Source of the DNA: Staphylococcus pasteuri
Lineage (GTDB): Bacteria > Bacillota > Bacilli > Staphylococcales > Staphylococcaceae
Reading direction: 5' to 3'
Length of the DNA: 64,000 bases
NCBI RefSeq assembly: GCF_003970495.1
Contig: NZ_RXWW01000040.1
Span: 1 to 64,000, forward strand
The notes beneath the pieces are model-generated. The model was not told the DNA's origin. It did not search any database and saw nothing but the letters and a program-made list of their open reading frames with translations. Position numbers and translations under genes: made by a program. This document shows, piece by piece, positions 16,084 to 25,962 of this stretch (the stretch's first letter is position 1; each line of letters starts with the position of its first letter).

Positions 16084-17583
16084 ATGCGTGTAGCTATAAT
16101 TGGTATGGGCACTGCAGGTGTTAGTGTTTTACGACAACTTGTAAAACATGAACATTTTGAAAAATTAAAAGTAGATGTCTATGATGACCGTATAAATATG
16201 GGACAAGGAGTTCCATTCCAAAATGATAGTAGTGAATTATTAATCAATTTACCTTCTAAAAAGATGAGCTTGAATTTAGACGATGAAGAAGAATTTTGGA
16301 AATGGTATCAAGATCAAAATGAATTTGTATTCGATAATCCTACATATCTACCGAGATTTGTATTTGGACATTATATGAAATCATACTTGTCTCAATTTAA
16401 TAATCAATATGAAAATATTACAATCATTAACAATAAAGTTCATGAAGTTTTTACAAGTTCTAAAGTTGATGAAACGAATCTAAAATATTATGTTTGTACG
16501 TCAGATGATATGAAAGAATGGAGAGAATATGATTATTTATTCTTAACTTTTGGCACTTTTGCATATCATGATCCATATCGACTAAAAGGGATAGATGGGT
16601 TTAAACCGACACCTTATCCTACATATCATTCTCTCGATGATGTTAGTGAAAATGATAGTATTGCAATTATAGGAACTGGACTGGCAAGTTTAGATGTCAT
16701 CAGATATGTTTCTGCTCACCATCCTAAATTGCCTATACTAATGACAAGTCGTTCAGCAAATTTACCTAGTGTAAGAGGTAAAATGGTTGATATAGAATTT
16801 ACTCATTTAACTAAACAACGATTCAATGATATACAAGCTCAAAATTATGGCAATGTGCCTTTAGATACAGCAGTTGATTTATTTTTAAAAGAATGCAAAG
16901 ATTATGGCATTAATTTTGAAAAACTAGTTAATAGAAGAACTGGAGACCACATTAAAGATTTACAATTTGATTTGGAACATGAAAAGGAAATTGGCATATT
17001 TCAAAGTATCGTTGAACTGTTAAAAGAGAATTTAAATTGGATTTGGAATAGTTTAAGTATTGAAGATCAACAAGAATTTAATCGTCGTTATACAAAAATA
17101 ATTCAACTTAATTCCAATCCTATGCCTCCTAGAACTGCCCGTTTACTTATAGATTTATTAGAAAACGAAGCATTAATTATTCGTAAAAATTTAAGAAACA
17201 TTTATCACGACGATGGATTATTCCATTTACAATATGAAGAGGAAAAAGATATTGAAGATTTTGATGTGGTTATTAACGCTACTGGTTCTAAAACTCATTT
17301 AAATGAACTGGATGAAGATGATCAATTAATACTAAATCTTGAAAATAGACAAATTGTTCAGGCACATCCAATGGGCGGTATTCAAATCATACCAGAGACA
17401 AACCAAGTGATTAGCCCTAGATTTGGTACACTAACGAATGTTATTGCTATAGGTCAAATGACTAATGGGGTTAATAAACTTAGAAACGGTGTCAAAATGA
17501 TTGTGAATCAAGTAGCCAACGCTGTTGATAGATTATATGAAACACAACAAGATTTGGATAACCTTGATAAAGAGAATCATTAA
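16084..17583 (+). CDS. FAD/NAD(P)-binding flavoprotein
   Basis: 499 aa. N-terminal dinucleotide fold MRVAIIGMGTAGVSVLRQL, then a second nucleotide motif IAIIGTGLASLDVIRY near residue 196, and a C-terminal INATGSKTHL / AHPMGGIQI block. This matches the FAD-NAD(P)-binding family (NAD_binding_9), whose members include putative hydroxylases and oxidoreductases; the substrate is unknown. AAAGGATGATGTCATA precedes the ATG. It stands alone between SagB and the riboflavin operon, which supplies its FAD precursor. Confidence 0.8.
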   Translation: MRVAIIGMGTAGVSVLRQLVKHEHFEKLKVDVYDDRINMGQGVPFQNDSSELLINLPSKKMSLNLDDEEEFWKWYQDQNEFVFDNPTYLPRFVFGHYMKSYLSQFNNQYENITIINNKVHEVFTSSKVDETNLKYYVCTSDDMKEWREYDYLFLTFGTFAYHDPYRLKGIDGFKPTPYPTYHSLDDVSENDSIAIIGTGLASLDVIRYVSAHHPKLPILMTSRSANLPSVRGKMVDIEFTHLTKQRFNDIQAQNYGNVPLDTAVDLFLKECKDYGINFEKLVNRRTGDHIKDLQFDLEHEKEIGIFQSIVELLKENLNWIWNSLSIEDQQEFNRRYTKIIQLNSNPMPPRTARLLIDLLENEALIIRKNLRNIYHDDGLFHLQYEEEKDIEDFDVVINATGSKTHLNELDEDDQLILNLENRQIVQAHPMGGIQIIPETNQVISPRFGTLTNVIAIGQMTNGVNKLRNGVKMIVNQVANAVDRLYETQQDLDNLDKENH

Positions 17584-17725
17584 TCCTTAAATATCTAATA
17601 AAATTAAATACTTATCTGGTATTTGATTATAGTTAAAAATAAAATTTGATAATTAAAATTAAATCTATCTCTTTAATTAAGTACAATGTATAGTAATTGT
17701 TTTTTTGAAATAGGTGTAGTAGAAT

Positions 17726-17755
17726 TTGAATTGTAGTCATTGAGATTACGATACT
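17726..17755 (+). promoter_or_regulatory. Putative rib operon promoter
   Basis: TTGAAT (17726-17731), an 18-bp spacer and GATACT (17750-17755), placed about 30 bp before the FMN aptamer. Moderate match only. Confidence 0.4.
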
Positions 17756-17783
17756 CAATTAACCTTTAACAATTTCATATTCA

Positions 17784-17909
17784 ATTCTTTCGGGGCAGGG
17801 TGTAATTCCCAACCGGCAGTGATAAAGCCTGCGACCTGCTAACATTTGTTAGTGGCTGATCTAGTGAGAATCTAGAGCCGACAGTTAAAGTCTGGATGGG
17901 AGAAAGAAT
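17784..17909 (+). ncRNA. FMN riboswitch (RFN element)
   Basis: P1 pairs ATTCTTTC (17784-17791) with GAAAGAAT (17902-17909). The conserved blocks GGGGCAGGGTG, AACCGGCAGTGATAAAG, GCCTGCGA, GAGCCGACAGT and GTCTGGATGGGAGA are all present. It senses FMN and controls the riboflavin genes downstream. Confidence 0.96.
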
Positions 17910-18007
17910 GACGATTATCGACACTAACATATATTTGTATAAGTATGTGTTTAATGAAGTATGTTTATGTTAAGTATAAATATGCTTTTATAAAGATATA
18001 TAAATTG

Positions 18008-18051
18008 CCTTATGCCTTGAAACAATAATTTTCAATGGTATAAGGTTTTTT
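18008..18051 (+). terminator. Riboswitch terminator before ribD
   Basis: CCTTATGCC (18008-18016) / GGTATAAGG (18037-18045) then six T. It is the likely off-state terminator of the FMN riboswitch. Confidence 0.85.
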
Positions 18052-18069
18052 AATTTTAGAGGTGATATA

Positions 18070-19113
18070 TTGAGTAATTTTATGAATTATGCCATCCAAC
18101 TTGCACAAATGGTTGATGGTCAAACTGGTGTAAATCCACCTGTAGGTTCTGTAGTAGTCAAAAATGGCAGAATTGTAGGTATTGGTGCACATTTGCGTAA
18201 AGGCGATAAACACGCTGAAGTTCAAGCCTTAGACATGGCGAAATCAGAAGCAAAAGGTGCAACAATATATGTATCATTAGAACCATGTACACATCATGGC
18301 TCTACTCCTCCTTGTGTAAATAAAATTATAGAAGCAGGAATTCAAAAAGTGATTTATGCTGTTAAAGATACAACATTAATATCACAAGGTGATGACATAT
18401 TACAAAATGCAGGTATTGAAGTTGAATTTCAATATAACGCTGTAGCCGCACAACTATATCAAGATTTCTTTACTGCTAAACGTAATGAGATACCAGAATT
18501 AACAGTTAAAGTCTCAGCAAGCTTAGATGGGAAACAGGCTACAGATAATGGTGAAAGTAAATGGATTACTAACAAAGATGTTAAAAAGGATGTCTATCAA
18601 TTACGTCATAACCACGATGCAGTATTAACAGGAAGAAAAACGATTGAAGCAGACGATCCTTTATATACTACTCGGATTGAAGATGGTAAACATCCTGTTC
18701 GTGTCATTTTAAGTAAAAGTGGTAAGTTGGATTTTCAACAACAACTTTTCAATGATGACTCATCTCCAATTTGGATTTACACAGAGAATAAAACGTTAAC
18801 AACAGAAAAAAATAATATAACTATAATATATATGAATCAATGTGATATTGAGTCAATTTTGAAAGACTTATATCAAAAAGGTATCGGGAAATTGTTAGTC
18901 GAAGCAGGTCCCGAAATTACTTCAGAATTTCTCCAATCTGATCATCTAGATCACCTAGTACTTTATTTTGCCCCGAAAATAATAGGTGGTTCTGGTAAAT
19001 ATCAATTTTTCAAAACTGATAAAACGATAGCACTACCAGACACTACACAATTTGAAATTGTTAATTCCACGTTAATTAATCAAAATATTAAATTAATCTT
19101 GCGAAAGAAGTGA
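18070..19113 (+). CDS. ribD: Bifunctional deaminase/reductase RibD
   Basis: Carries out deamination and side-chain reduction of the pyrimidine intermediate in riboflavin synthesis. The N-terminal deaminase has HAEVQAL (zinc ligand and catalytic Glu, about 48-50) and PCTHHGSTPPC (zinc cysteines, about 72 and 81). The C-terminal reductase domain includes KVSASLDGKQATDNGESKWI and LLVEAGPEI. 347 aa is standard. TTG 18070 is chosen because AGAGGTGAT lies about 5 nt upstream; the nearest ATG (18082) would be too far from it. First gene of the FMN-controlled operon. Confidence 0.96.
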   Translation: MSNFMNYAIQLAQMVDGQTGVNPPVGSVVVKNGRIVGIGAHLRKGDKHAEVQALDMAKSEAKGATIYVSLEPCTHHGSTPPCVNKIIEAGIQKVIYAVKDTTLISQGDDILQNAGIEVEFQYNAVAAQLYQDFFTAKRNEIPELTVKVSASLDGKQATDNGESKWITNKDVKKDVYQLRHNHDAVLTGRKTIEADDPLYTTRIEDGKHPVRVILSKSGKLDFQQQLFNDDSSPIWIYTENKTLTTEKNNITIIYMNQCDIESILKDLYQKGIGKLLVEAGPEITSEFLQSDHLDHLVLYFAPKIIGGSGKYQFFKTDKTIALPDTTQFEIVNSTLINQNIKLILRKK

Positions 19114-19119
19114 TTGCAG

Positions 19120-19752
19120 GTGTTTACAGGCATCATTGAAGAAGTTGGTACTGTTCAACAAGTTCGTACTCAGCAATCAGTTAGAACTTTAGTTATTGCT
19201 GCAGACAAAATATTAGAAGATGTGCATGTTGGCGATTCAATTAGTGTAAACGGTGCATGTTTGACTGTTATAGATTTTGATGAACAATCGTTTTCAGTAC
19301 AAGTGATTAGAGGTACAGAAAATAAAACCTATCTTGCTGACGTACAGCGTCATACCGAAGTGAACTTAGAACGTGCTATGAGTGGAAATGGACGTTTTGG
19401 TGGCCATTTTGTTTTAGGTCATGTTGATGACTTAGGCACAATAATAAAAATTAATGAATCTGCTAATTCTATGATTATTAAAATTCAAGCATCCAAGTCA
19501 TTACTTAATCAAATGGTTAAACAAGGATCTATAACTGTCGATGGAACAAGTTTAACTATTTTTGATCTCCATTCAGATGCTTTTGATATTCATCTGATTC
19601 CTGAAACAAGACGATCTACTATTTTATCGAATAAAAAGGTAGGAGATAAAGTTCATCTAGAATCAGATGTGCTCTTTAAATATGTAGAAAATATATTTAA
19701 GCAAAATAAATCTAATTTGACTGAAGAAAAACTAAAAGCATTTGGTTTTTAG
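19120..19752 (+). CDS. ribE: Riboflavin synthase (alpha chain) RibE
   Basis: Dismutates two lumazine molecules to riboflavin. The 210-aa protein shows two lumazine-binding domains, seen as the repeated GDSISVNGACLTVIDF and GSITVDGTSLTIFDL segments, each with FxVxxIxxT-type ends. The GTG at 19120 gives the conserved MFTGIIEEVG start; TTG 19114 would add two residues. The gene begins 6 bp after the ribD stop with AAGAAGTGAT as a modest ribosome site. Acts with RibH. Confidence 0.95.
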   Translation: MFTGIIEEVGTVQQVRTQQSVRTLVIAADKILEDVHVGDSISVNGACLTVIDFDEQSFSVQVIRGTENKTYLADVQRHTEVNLERAMSGNGRFGGHFVLGHVDDLGTIIKINESANSMIIKIQASKSLLNQMVKQGSITVDGTSLTIFDLHSDAFDIHLIPETRRSTILSNKKVGDKVHLESDVLFKYVENIFKQNKSNLTEEKLKAFGF

Positions 19753-19768
19753 GGGGAGGAAATAAAAT

Positions 19769-20950
19769 ATGGAATTCGACAAAATTGAACATGCATTAGA
19801 CGCTTTAAAAAAAGGTTACAGTATAATTGTAGTTGATGACGAAGATAGGGAAAATGAAGGAGACCTTATTGCAATTACTGAATGGATGAAAGATGAAACT
19901 ATTAATTTTATGGCTAAAGAAGCAAGAGGTTTAATTTGTTCACCAATTGGTTCAAGTATCAGTGATAAGTTATCTTTAAATCCAATGGAGACAAACAATT
20001 CAGATGTATTCGGGACTAATTTTACTGTAAGTGTTGATCATATTGATACAACAACAGGTATTAGTGCTCATGAAAGAACATTAACTGCGAGAGCTTTAAT
20101 TAATGATGCATCTATAGCTGAAGACTTTAATCGACCTGGTCATTTGTTCCCACTAATTGCTAAAGACAACGGTGTACTTGAAAGAAATGGCCATACAGAA
20201 GCGGCAGTAGATCTAGCAAAAATGACAGGTGCTAAACCTGCTGGTGTTATTTGTGAAATTATGAATGAAGATGGAACAATGGCAAAAGGCGAAGATCTTC
20301 AAGCTTTTAAAGAAAAACATGGTTTGGTAATGATAACTATAGAAAGTTTAATAGAGTATCGACGTATTAATGAATCACATGTGAATTTAAATGCAAAAGT
20401 TAAAATGCCGACAGACTTTGGTACTTTTGATATGTATGGTTTTACGACTGACTTTAGTGATGAAGAAATTGTTGTAGTGACTAAAGGAGAGGTTCGTCCT
20501 CATGAAAATGTTCGTATCCATTCAGCGTGTCTTACTGGAGATATTTTCCATAGTCAAAGATGTGACTGTGGAGCACAGCTTGAAGCTTCAATGGAATATA
20601 TTGAACAACATGGTGGAATGATTATTTATTTACCTCAAGAGGGTCGAGGTATAGGCTTAATGAACAAATTACGAGCATATGAATTAATAGAAAAAGGCTA
20701 TGATACTGTAACTGCTAACTTAGCTTTAGGATTTGATGATGATTTACGAGATTATAATATTGCTGCACAAATTCTTAAATACTTTAACGTTGAAAAAGTA
20801 AATTTGTTAAGTAATAATCCTAAGAAATTTGAAGGCTTAACAGAATACGGTATTAATATTCAAAAACGTATAGAACTTATAGTACCAGAAACTAAATATA
20901 ATCATGATTATATGACAACTAAAAAAGAAAAAATGGGACATTTAATTTAG
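19769..20950 (+). CDS. ribBA: Bifunctional DHBP synthase / GTP cyclohydrolase II
   Basis: Supplies both branches of riboflavin synthesis. The N-terminal 3,4-dihydroxy-2-butanone-4-phosphate synthase carries DDEDRENEGDLI and HERTLTARALI-type active-site sequences. The C-terminal GTP cyclohydrolase II has the zinc cysteines in CLTGDIFHSQRCDCGAQLE and QEGRGIGLMNK for catalysis. 393 aa is usual for the fusion. AGGGGGAGGAAATAAAAT precedes the ATG, a very strong site. It follows ribE by 16 bp. Confidence 0.97.
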   Translation: MEFDKIEHALDALKKGYSIIVVDDEDRENEGDLIAITEWMKDETINFMAKEARGLICSPIGSSISDKLSLNPMETNNSDVFGTNFTVSVDHIDTTTGISAHERTLTARALINDASIAEDFNRPGHLFPLIAKDNGVLERNGHTEAAVDLAKMTGAKPAGVICEIMNEDGTMAKGEDLQAFKEKHGLVMITIESLIEYRRINESHVNLNAKVKMPTDFGTFDMYGFTTDFSDEEIVVVTKGEVRPHENVRIHSACLTGDIFHSQRCDCGAQLEASMEYIEQHGGMIIYLPQEGRGIGLMNKLRAYELIEKGYDTVTANLALGFDDDLRDYNIAAQILKYFNVEKVNLLSNNPKKFEGLTEYGINIQKRIELIVPETKYNHDYMTTKKEKMGHLI

Positions 20951-20962
20951 GAGGATATTAAA

Positions 20963-21421
20963 ATGAATTTTGAAGGTAAATTAATAGGTAAAGATTTAAA
21001 AGTAGCTATCGTAGTTAGTAGATTTAATGATTTTATCACTGGTAGATTATTAGAAGGTGCAAAAGATACATTTATTAGACATGATGTTGATGAAAGTAAT
21101 ATTGATGTTGCCTATGTACCAGGTGCATTTGAAATCCCTATGGTGGCAAGAAAACTAGCTCAAAAAGGTGATTATGATGCGGTTGTTACATTAGGATGTG
21201 TAATTAGAGGTGCAACATCACACTATGACTATGTTTGTAATGAAGTAGCAAAAGGCGTTTCCAAAGCAAATGAAGTAACAGATGTACCAGTCATATTTGG
21301 TATATTAACAACTGAAAGTATTGAACAAGCTGTTGAACGTGCAGGAACTAAAGCAGGTAATAAAGGTGCAGAAGCGGCAGTAAGCGCAATTGAAATGGCT
21401 AATTTAATAAAACAATTTTAA
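20963..21421 (+). CDS. ribH: 6,7-Dimethyl-8-ribityllumazine synthase RibH
   Basis: Condenses the pyrimidine intermediate with dihydroxybutanone phosphate to give lumazine, the substrate of RibE. 152 aa with [18 protein letters not shown] at the substrate pocket, [15 protein letters not shown], and [14 protein letters not shown] carrying the active-site loop. The family assembles into icosahedral or pentameric particles. TTTAGGAGGATATTAAA precedes the ATG. Last gene of the operon, followed by a strong terminator. Confidence 0.97.
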   Translation: MNFEGKLIGKDLKVAIVVSRFNDFITGRLLEGAKDTFIRHDVDESNIDVAYVPGAFEIPMVARKLAQKGDYDAVVTLGCVIRGATSHYDYVCNEVAKGVSKANEVTDVPVIFGILTTESIEQAVERAGTKAGNKGAEAAVSAIEMANLIKQF

Positions 21422-21426
21422 TTATA

Positions 21427-21454
21427 AAAACTCGGTTGTTTTCAACCGAGTTTT
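21427..21454. terminator. Bidirectional terminator, ribH / putA
   Basis: AAAACTCGGTTG (21427-21438) / CAACCGAGTTTT (21443-21454), a perfect 12-bp stem with a 4-nt loop between convergent genes. Confidence 0.93.
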
Positions 21455-21460
21455 GTTTTC

Positions 21461-22462
21461 TTATTTACGAATATATTTTGAAATTAAGCCTAAAATAGAT
21501 GCAGATCCTAGTACAATTGCTGAAAATAATCCTGCTTTTTTAAGCGTTTCTGGCGTTGCGAATTCTTTTACAGCTAATGATAAGTTTTGAGGTCTTTCAG
21601 CTAATCTTCTCATAAAGTAAGCAAACCAATCATCACCATAAGGAACATAAACAGTGAAATGATAGCCTTCATTTGCAATTGATTGGGCTAGGTCAGAACG
21701 GAAACCGTATAACATTTGGAATTCCATTTGATTTTTTTCAATATGATTTTCTTTCATAAATTGTTTTACATGGCTAATGATTTCATGATCATGAGTAGCA
21801 ACTGATGTAAAATTTTTTGCGTTTAAAAGACGTTTTTCGATAATTTTAATATAGTTAGCATCGATGTCTTCTTTAGTTTGGTACGCTATTGTTTCATCTT
21901 CTTTATATGCACCTTTTACTAATCTTAATCGTAAATTAGGGTATTTATCTATCAGTTTTTCGGCATCGTATAAATAACCTTGAATAACTGTTCCTACATT
22001 TTTAAATTCACCTTTTAATTTATCTAATACTTCTACAATTTGTTGAAGACTATCATATTTTTCAGTATCAATATTAATATGCATATTGTCATATTCGTTA
22101 GCTTTTAGTAAAATTTCTCTTAAATTTTGGTATGCAAGATCTAAATCGAAATTACTTCCTAACAAACTTAATTTAACAGACATATGTGCATCAACATTAT
22201 ATTGATTTATAGCTTCCATTATTTCAAGGATTTCTTCTTTAGCTTTTTGACTTTCTTTCTCAGTCGTAACAAATTCCCCTAAATTATCCACAGTAACTGA
22301 AATTTTATTTTCATTTAAATATTCAATTGTTTCTATCAATTGTGGAATTGTGTTCCCAGCAACAACTTTATTAGCACCCATTCTAGGACCGACTTGCTTA
22401 GCTGCGTCATTTAAATATTTGTTATTAGACAAAGCTATAAATATATTTTTAAAAACTCCCAT
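21461..22462 (-). CDS. putA: Proline dehydrogenase
   Basis: FAD enzyme oxidising proline to pyrroline-5-carboxylate at the membrane. 333 aa, the monofunctional Gram-positive type. Visible: VTVDNLGEFVTTEKES, MSVKLSLLGSNFDLD, RLRLVKGAYKEDE and the C-terminal YFMRRLAERPQN, where the arginines bind the proline carboxylate. ATG 22462 (MGVFKNIFIAL) follows GGAGGTATGTACG; a 20-codon upstream extension is rejected. A cre-like site lies about 70 bp upstream, in agreement with the known CcpA repression of proline catabolism in S. aureus. Confidence 0.95.
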   Translation of the reverse strand: MGVFKNIFIALSNNKYLNDAAKQVGPRMGANKVVAGNTIPQLIETIEYLNENKISVTVDNLGEFVTTEKESQKAKEEILEIMEAINQYNVDAHMSVKLSLLGSNFDLDLAYQNLREILLKANEYDNMHINIDTEKYDSLQQIVEVLDKLKGEFKNVGTVIQGYLYDAEKLIDKYPNLRLRLVKGAYKEDETIAYQTKEDIDANYIKIIEKRLLNAKNFTSVATHDHEIISHVKQFMKENHIEKNQMEFQMLYGFRSDLAQSIANEGYHFTVYVPYGDDWFAYFMRRLAERPQNLSLAVKEFATPETLKKAGLFSAIVLGSASILGLISKYIRK

Positions 22463-22529
22463 CGTACATACCTCCATAACCCAATAACAATCATTGTTTA
22501 AAAATAGTGTATCATGAAACATTTATTCA

Positions 22530-22543
22530 AGAAAGCGTTTACA
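22530..22543. promoter_or_regulatory. cre-like CcpA operator of putA
   Basis: AGAAAGCGTTTACA differs from the strong cre form TGAAAGCGTTTACA at the first two bases. It sits in the intergenic region between putA and the divergent hydrolase-fold gene. Confidence 0.65.
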
Positions 22544-22694
22544 TAAAGAAATTAATAAAATTTATTGCAAAATTACATCAAAAGTAAATGGTTTGATACC
22601 AAATAAATAAGTTGATTATTTAAAATGGCATTCAATTGTTATGTTTTGCTATAATTATGATACTAAAGACTATTGATAAAGGAGCAATTATAGA

Positions 22695-23522
22695 ATGTGG
22701 AAGTGGGAAACTGAAAATGACGCGAAAGGCGTTGTTGTCATTGCTCATAATATATTAGAACATACAGGTCGATATGCTTATGTCATTACGATGTTAAGAA
22801 GAAATGGTTATCATGTTATTATGGGTGATTTACCTGGACAAGGACAGACATCTCGAGCAAATAAAGGTCAAATTGAAGATTTTAATGAATATCATGAAAA
22901 TGTTCTAGAGTGGATTAAGATAGCCAACGAGTATAAAATTCCAACATTTGTACTTGGAGTTGGTTTAGGTGGATTAATATTATTAAATTTACTTGAACGT
23001 GTTGAATTACCTATTGAAGGTCTAATGTTAATTTCACCACTATTAGAATTTAATCAATCAGGCAAGGGTAGAAAGAATAAATTGCTTTCTAATGTTGGTA
23101 AAGCATCTAAAGATACTCGTTTTAAAATTGGTATCACAGCACAAGATTTAACTCGTAATGATGAGGTCATTGAAGAAACTGAAAATGATGCTTTAATGTT
23201 AAAAAAAGTGACATATCATTGGTATAACTTAGTCAGTGAAACAATGAAAGAAACAATGGAACACATTAAAGATATTAAATCACTACCGACATTAATTATG
23301 TTTGGTACAGAAGATATTATTTCTGATATTTCTGCCACAAAAGAACTAAAAGATAAGCTTGCTAATAATGAATTATATTATAAAGTATGGAATGGTCTGT
23401 ATCATGAAATACATAATGAACCAGAACGTGATCAAGTCATGCGTTATGTACTTACATTTTTAAATAATAGTGTTAACACAATGGGCTTCATCGTTGAGGA
23501 AGAAGAGATAGAAGATATATAA
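22695..23522 (+). CDS. Alpha/beta-hydrolase-fold protein lacking the nucleophile serine
   Basis: 275 aa of the serine aminopeptidase S33 / monoacylglycerol lipase family: EHTGRYAYVITMLRRNGYHV, DLPGQGQTSR, GTEDIISD with the acid, and a histidine in GLYHEIHNEP. The nucleophile elbow, normally GHSMGG, reads LGVGLGGL, so the catalytic serine is glycine. The oxyanion segment HGxGEH is also altered to HNILEH. I infer a non-catalytic or altered function. AAAGGAGCAATTATAG precedes the ATG. It is divergent from putA and shares its intergenic region. Confidence 0.78.
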   Translation: MWKWETENDAKGVVVIAHNILEHTGRYAYVITMLRRNGYHVIMGDLPGQGQTSRANKGQIEDFNEYHENVLEWIKIANEYKIPTFVLGVGLGGLILLNLLERVELPIEGLMLISPLLEFNQSGKGRKNKLLSNVGKASKDTRFKIGITAQDLTRNDEVIEETENDALMLKKVTYHWYNLVSETMKETMEHIKDIKSLPTLIMFGTEDIISDISATKELKDKLANNELYYKVWNGLYHEIHNEPERDQVMRYVLTFLNNSVNTMGFIVEEEEIEDI

Positions 23523-23808
23523 ACACCTACTTAAATAGTAGGATATTAATTCACTTTTTTATAAGGTTGATAGGCAAAAATACGTAAAATGTTTTTTAAT
23601 TTGTAGTTGCAATTTTATTGTAGTATTGATATATTTTGTTTGGATAAAAAATATAATTTTAATATGTAAAGAGGCTATGTGTATTAAAGTGTTTCTAATT
23701 TTACAAAATTATATTTTTATTTATAACATATGCATATGTCTCAGTTAATCATTTCATTTATTAAGCATTCAGTTAAATTTGTACAAGCTATAAAGCATAT
23801 TTTTTGAT
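23523..23808. other. AT-rich spacer upstream of the rot leader
   Basis: Contains a short CTACT / AGTAG hairpin just after the hydrolase-fold gene and otherwise AT-rich sequence with no defensible ORF. The rot promoter is probably here, but I cannot single out one -35/-10 pair. Confidence 0.4.
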
Positions 23809-23883
23809 TAACCGATAGCGTCATTTCGGGGATCGGTTACTATAGGAAATATTAATTTATACTTGTAATTTGGGAGAGTTTAC
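23809..23883 (+). promoter_or_regulatory. Structured 5' leader of rot (putative RNAIII target)
   Basis: A hairpin TAACCGAT (23809-23816) / ATCGGTTA (23832-23839) exposes a loop ending CGGGG. Close to the start, GTAA (23865-23868) / TTAC (23880-23883) can present the G-rich ribosome site TTTGGGAGAGT in a loop. In S. aureus RNAIII represses rot through C-rich loops pairing with such G-rich rot loops. The pairing here is inferred from shape. Confidence 0.5.
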
Positions 23884-23884
23884 T

Positions 23885-24286
23885 ATGAATCAAAGGGAAA
23901 ATGAAAGAGTTTACGGTATTTTGCAATTAGACAAACTATTATCAGATGTTAGCTCTATTTTTGAAACAATTCAACGAGAATATGACATGTCAAAAGAAGA
24001 AATTTTAATTTTATTAAACCTATGGGAAAAAGGTTCAATGACGTTAAAAGAAATGGATGAGTTTGTTGAAATTAAGCCTTATAAACGAACAAGAACTTAT
24101 AACAATTTAGTGAATTCAGAATGGATTTATAAAGAGCGTCCACAAGATGATGAACGTACAGTAATTATTCATTTCAACGAGAAACTTGCTAAACAAAAAG
24201 ATGGATTGCTAGATTTTATTGCTAAGACGATTACAGGCAAATCAGAACATATGCAGACAAGTTTAAATTCAATTTTATCAGTTTAA
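23885..24286 (+). CDS. rot: Rot, SarA-family regulator of toxins
   Basis: 133-aa winged-helix protein of the SarA family. The block [20 protein letters not shown], then [19 protein letters not shown], then [22 protein letters not shown] matches S. aureus Rot almost residue for residue as I remember it, and the length is identical. Rot represses secreted toxins and proteases and activates surface-protein genes; RNAIII of the agr system blocks its translation. ATG 23885 (MNQREN) follows TTGGGAGAG; a TTG at 23870 in frame overlaps that site and is rejected. Confidence 0.93.
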   Translation: MNQRENERVYGILQLDKLLSDVSSIFETIQREYDMSKEEILILLNLWEKGSMTLKEMDEFVEIKPYKRTRTYNNLVNSEWIYKERPQDDERTVIIHFNEKLAKQKDGLLDFIAKTITGKSEHMQTSLNSILSV

Positions 24287-24300
24287 CATCTGAATAGTAA

Positions 24301-24332
24301 AAAAGGGTCCGAAGTAACTTCGGATCCTTTTA
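24301..24332. terminator. Bidirectional terminator after rot
   Basis: AAAAGGGTCCGAAG (24301-24314) / CTTCGGATCCTTTT (24318-24331), a 14-bp stem with a 3-nt loop. Confidence 0.93.
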
Positions 24333-24337
24333 CTATA

Positions 24338-25857
<1,520 letters not shown>

Positions 25858-25962
25858 AAGACATTTTCCTTTCTATTTTGTATCTAAGTAAAGATTTTAA
25901 CATACTTTAATGTTATAGTGTCTATTATAGATTGAGAAAAATATAAAGAGGGGACTCAATAA

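Noticed and set aside
23688..23760. Short plus-strand frame starting MCIKVFLIL in the gap before rot
   Set aside because: The only purine-rich stretch is too close to the ATG, the product is Ile/Tyr-rich with no family resemblance, and the region is very AT-rich.
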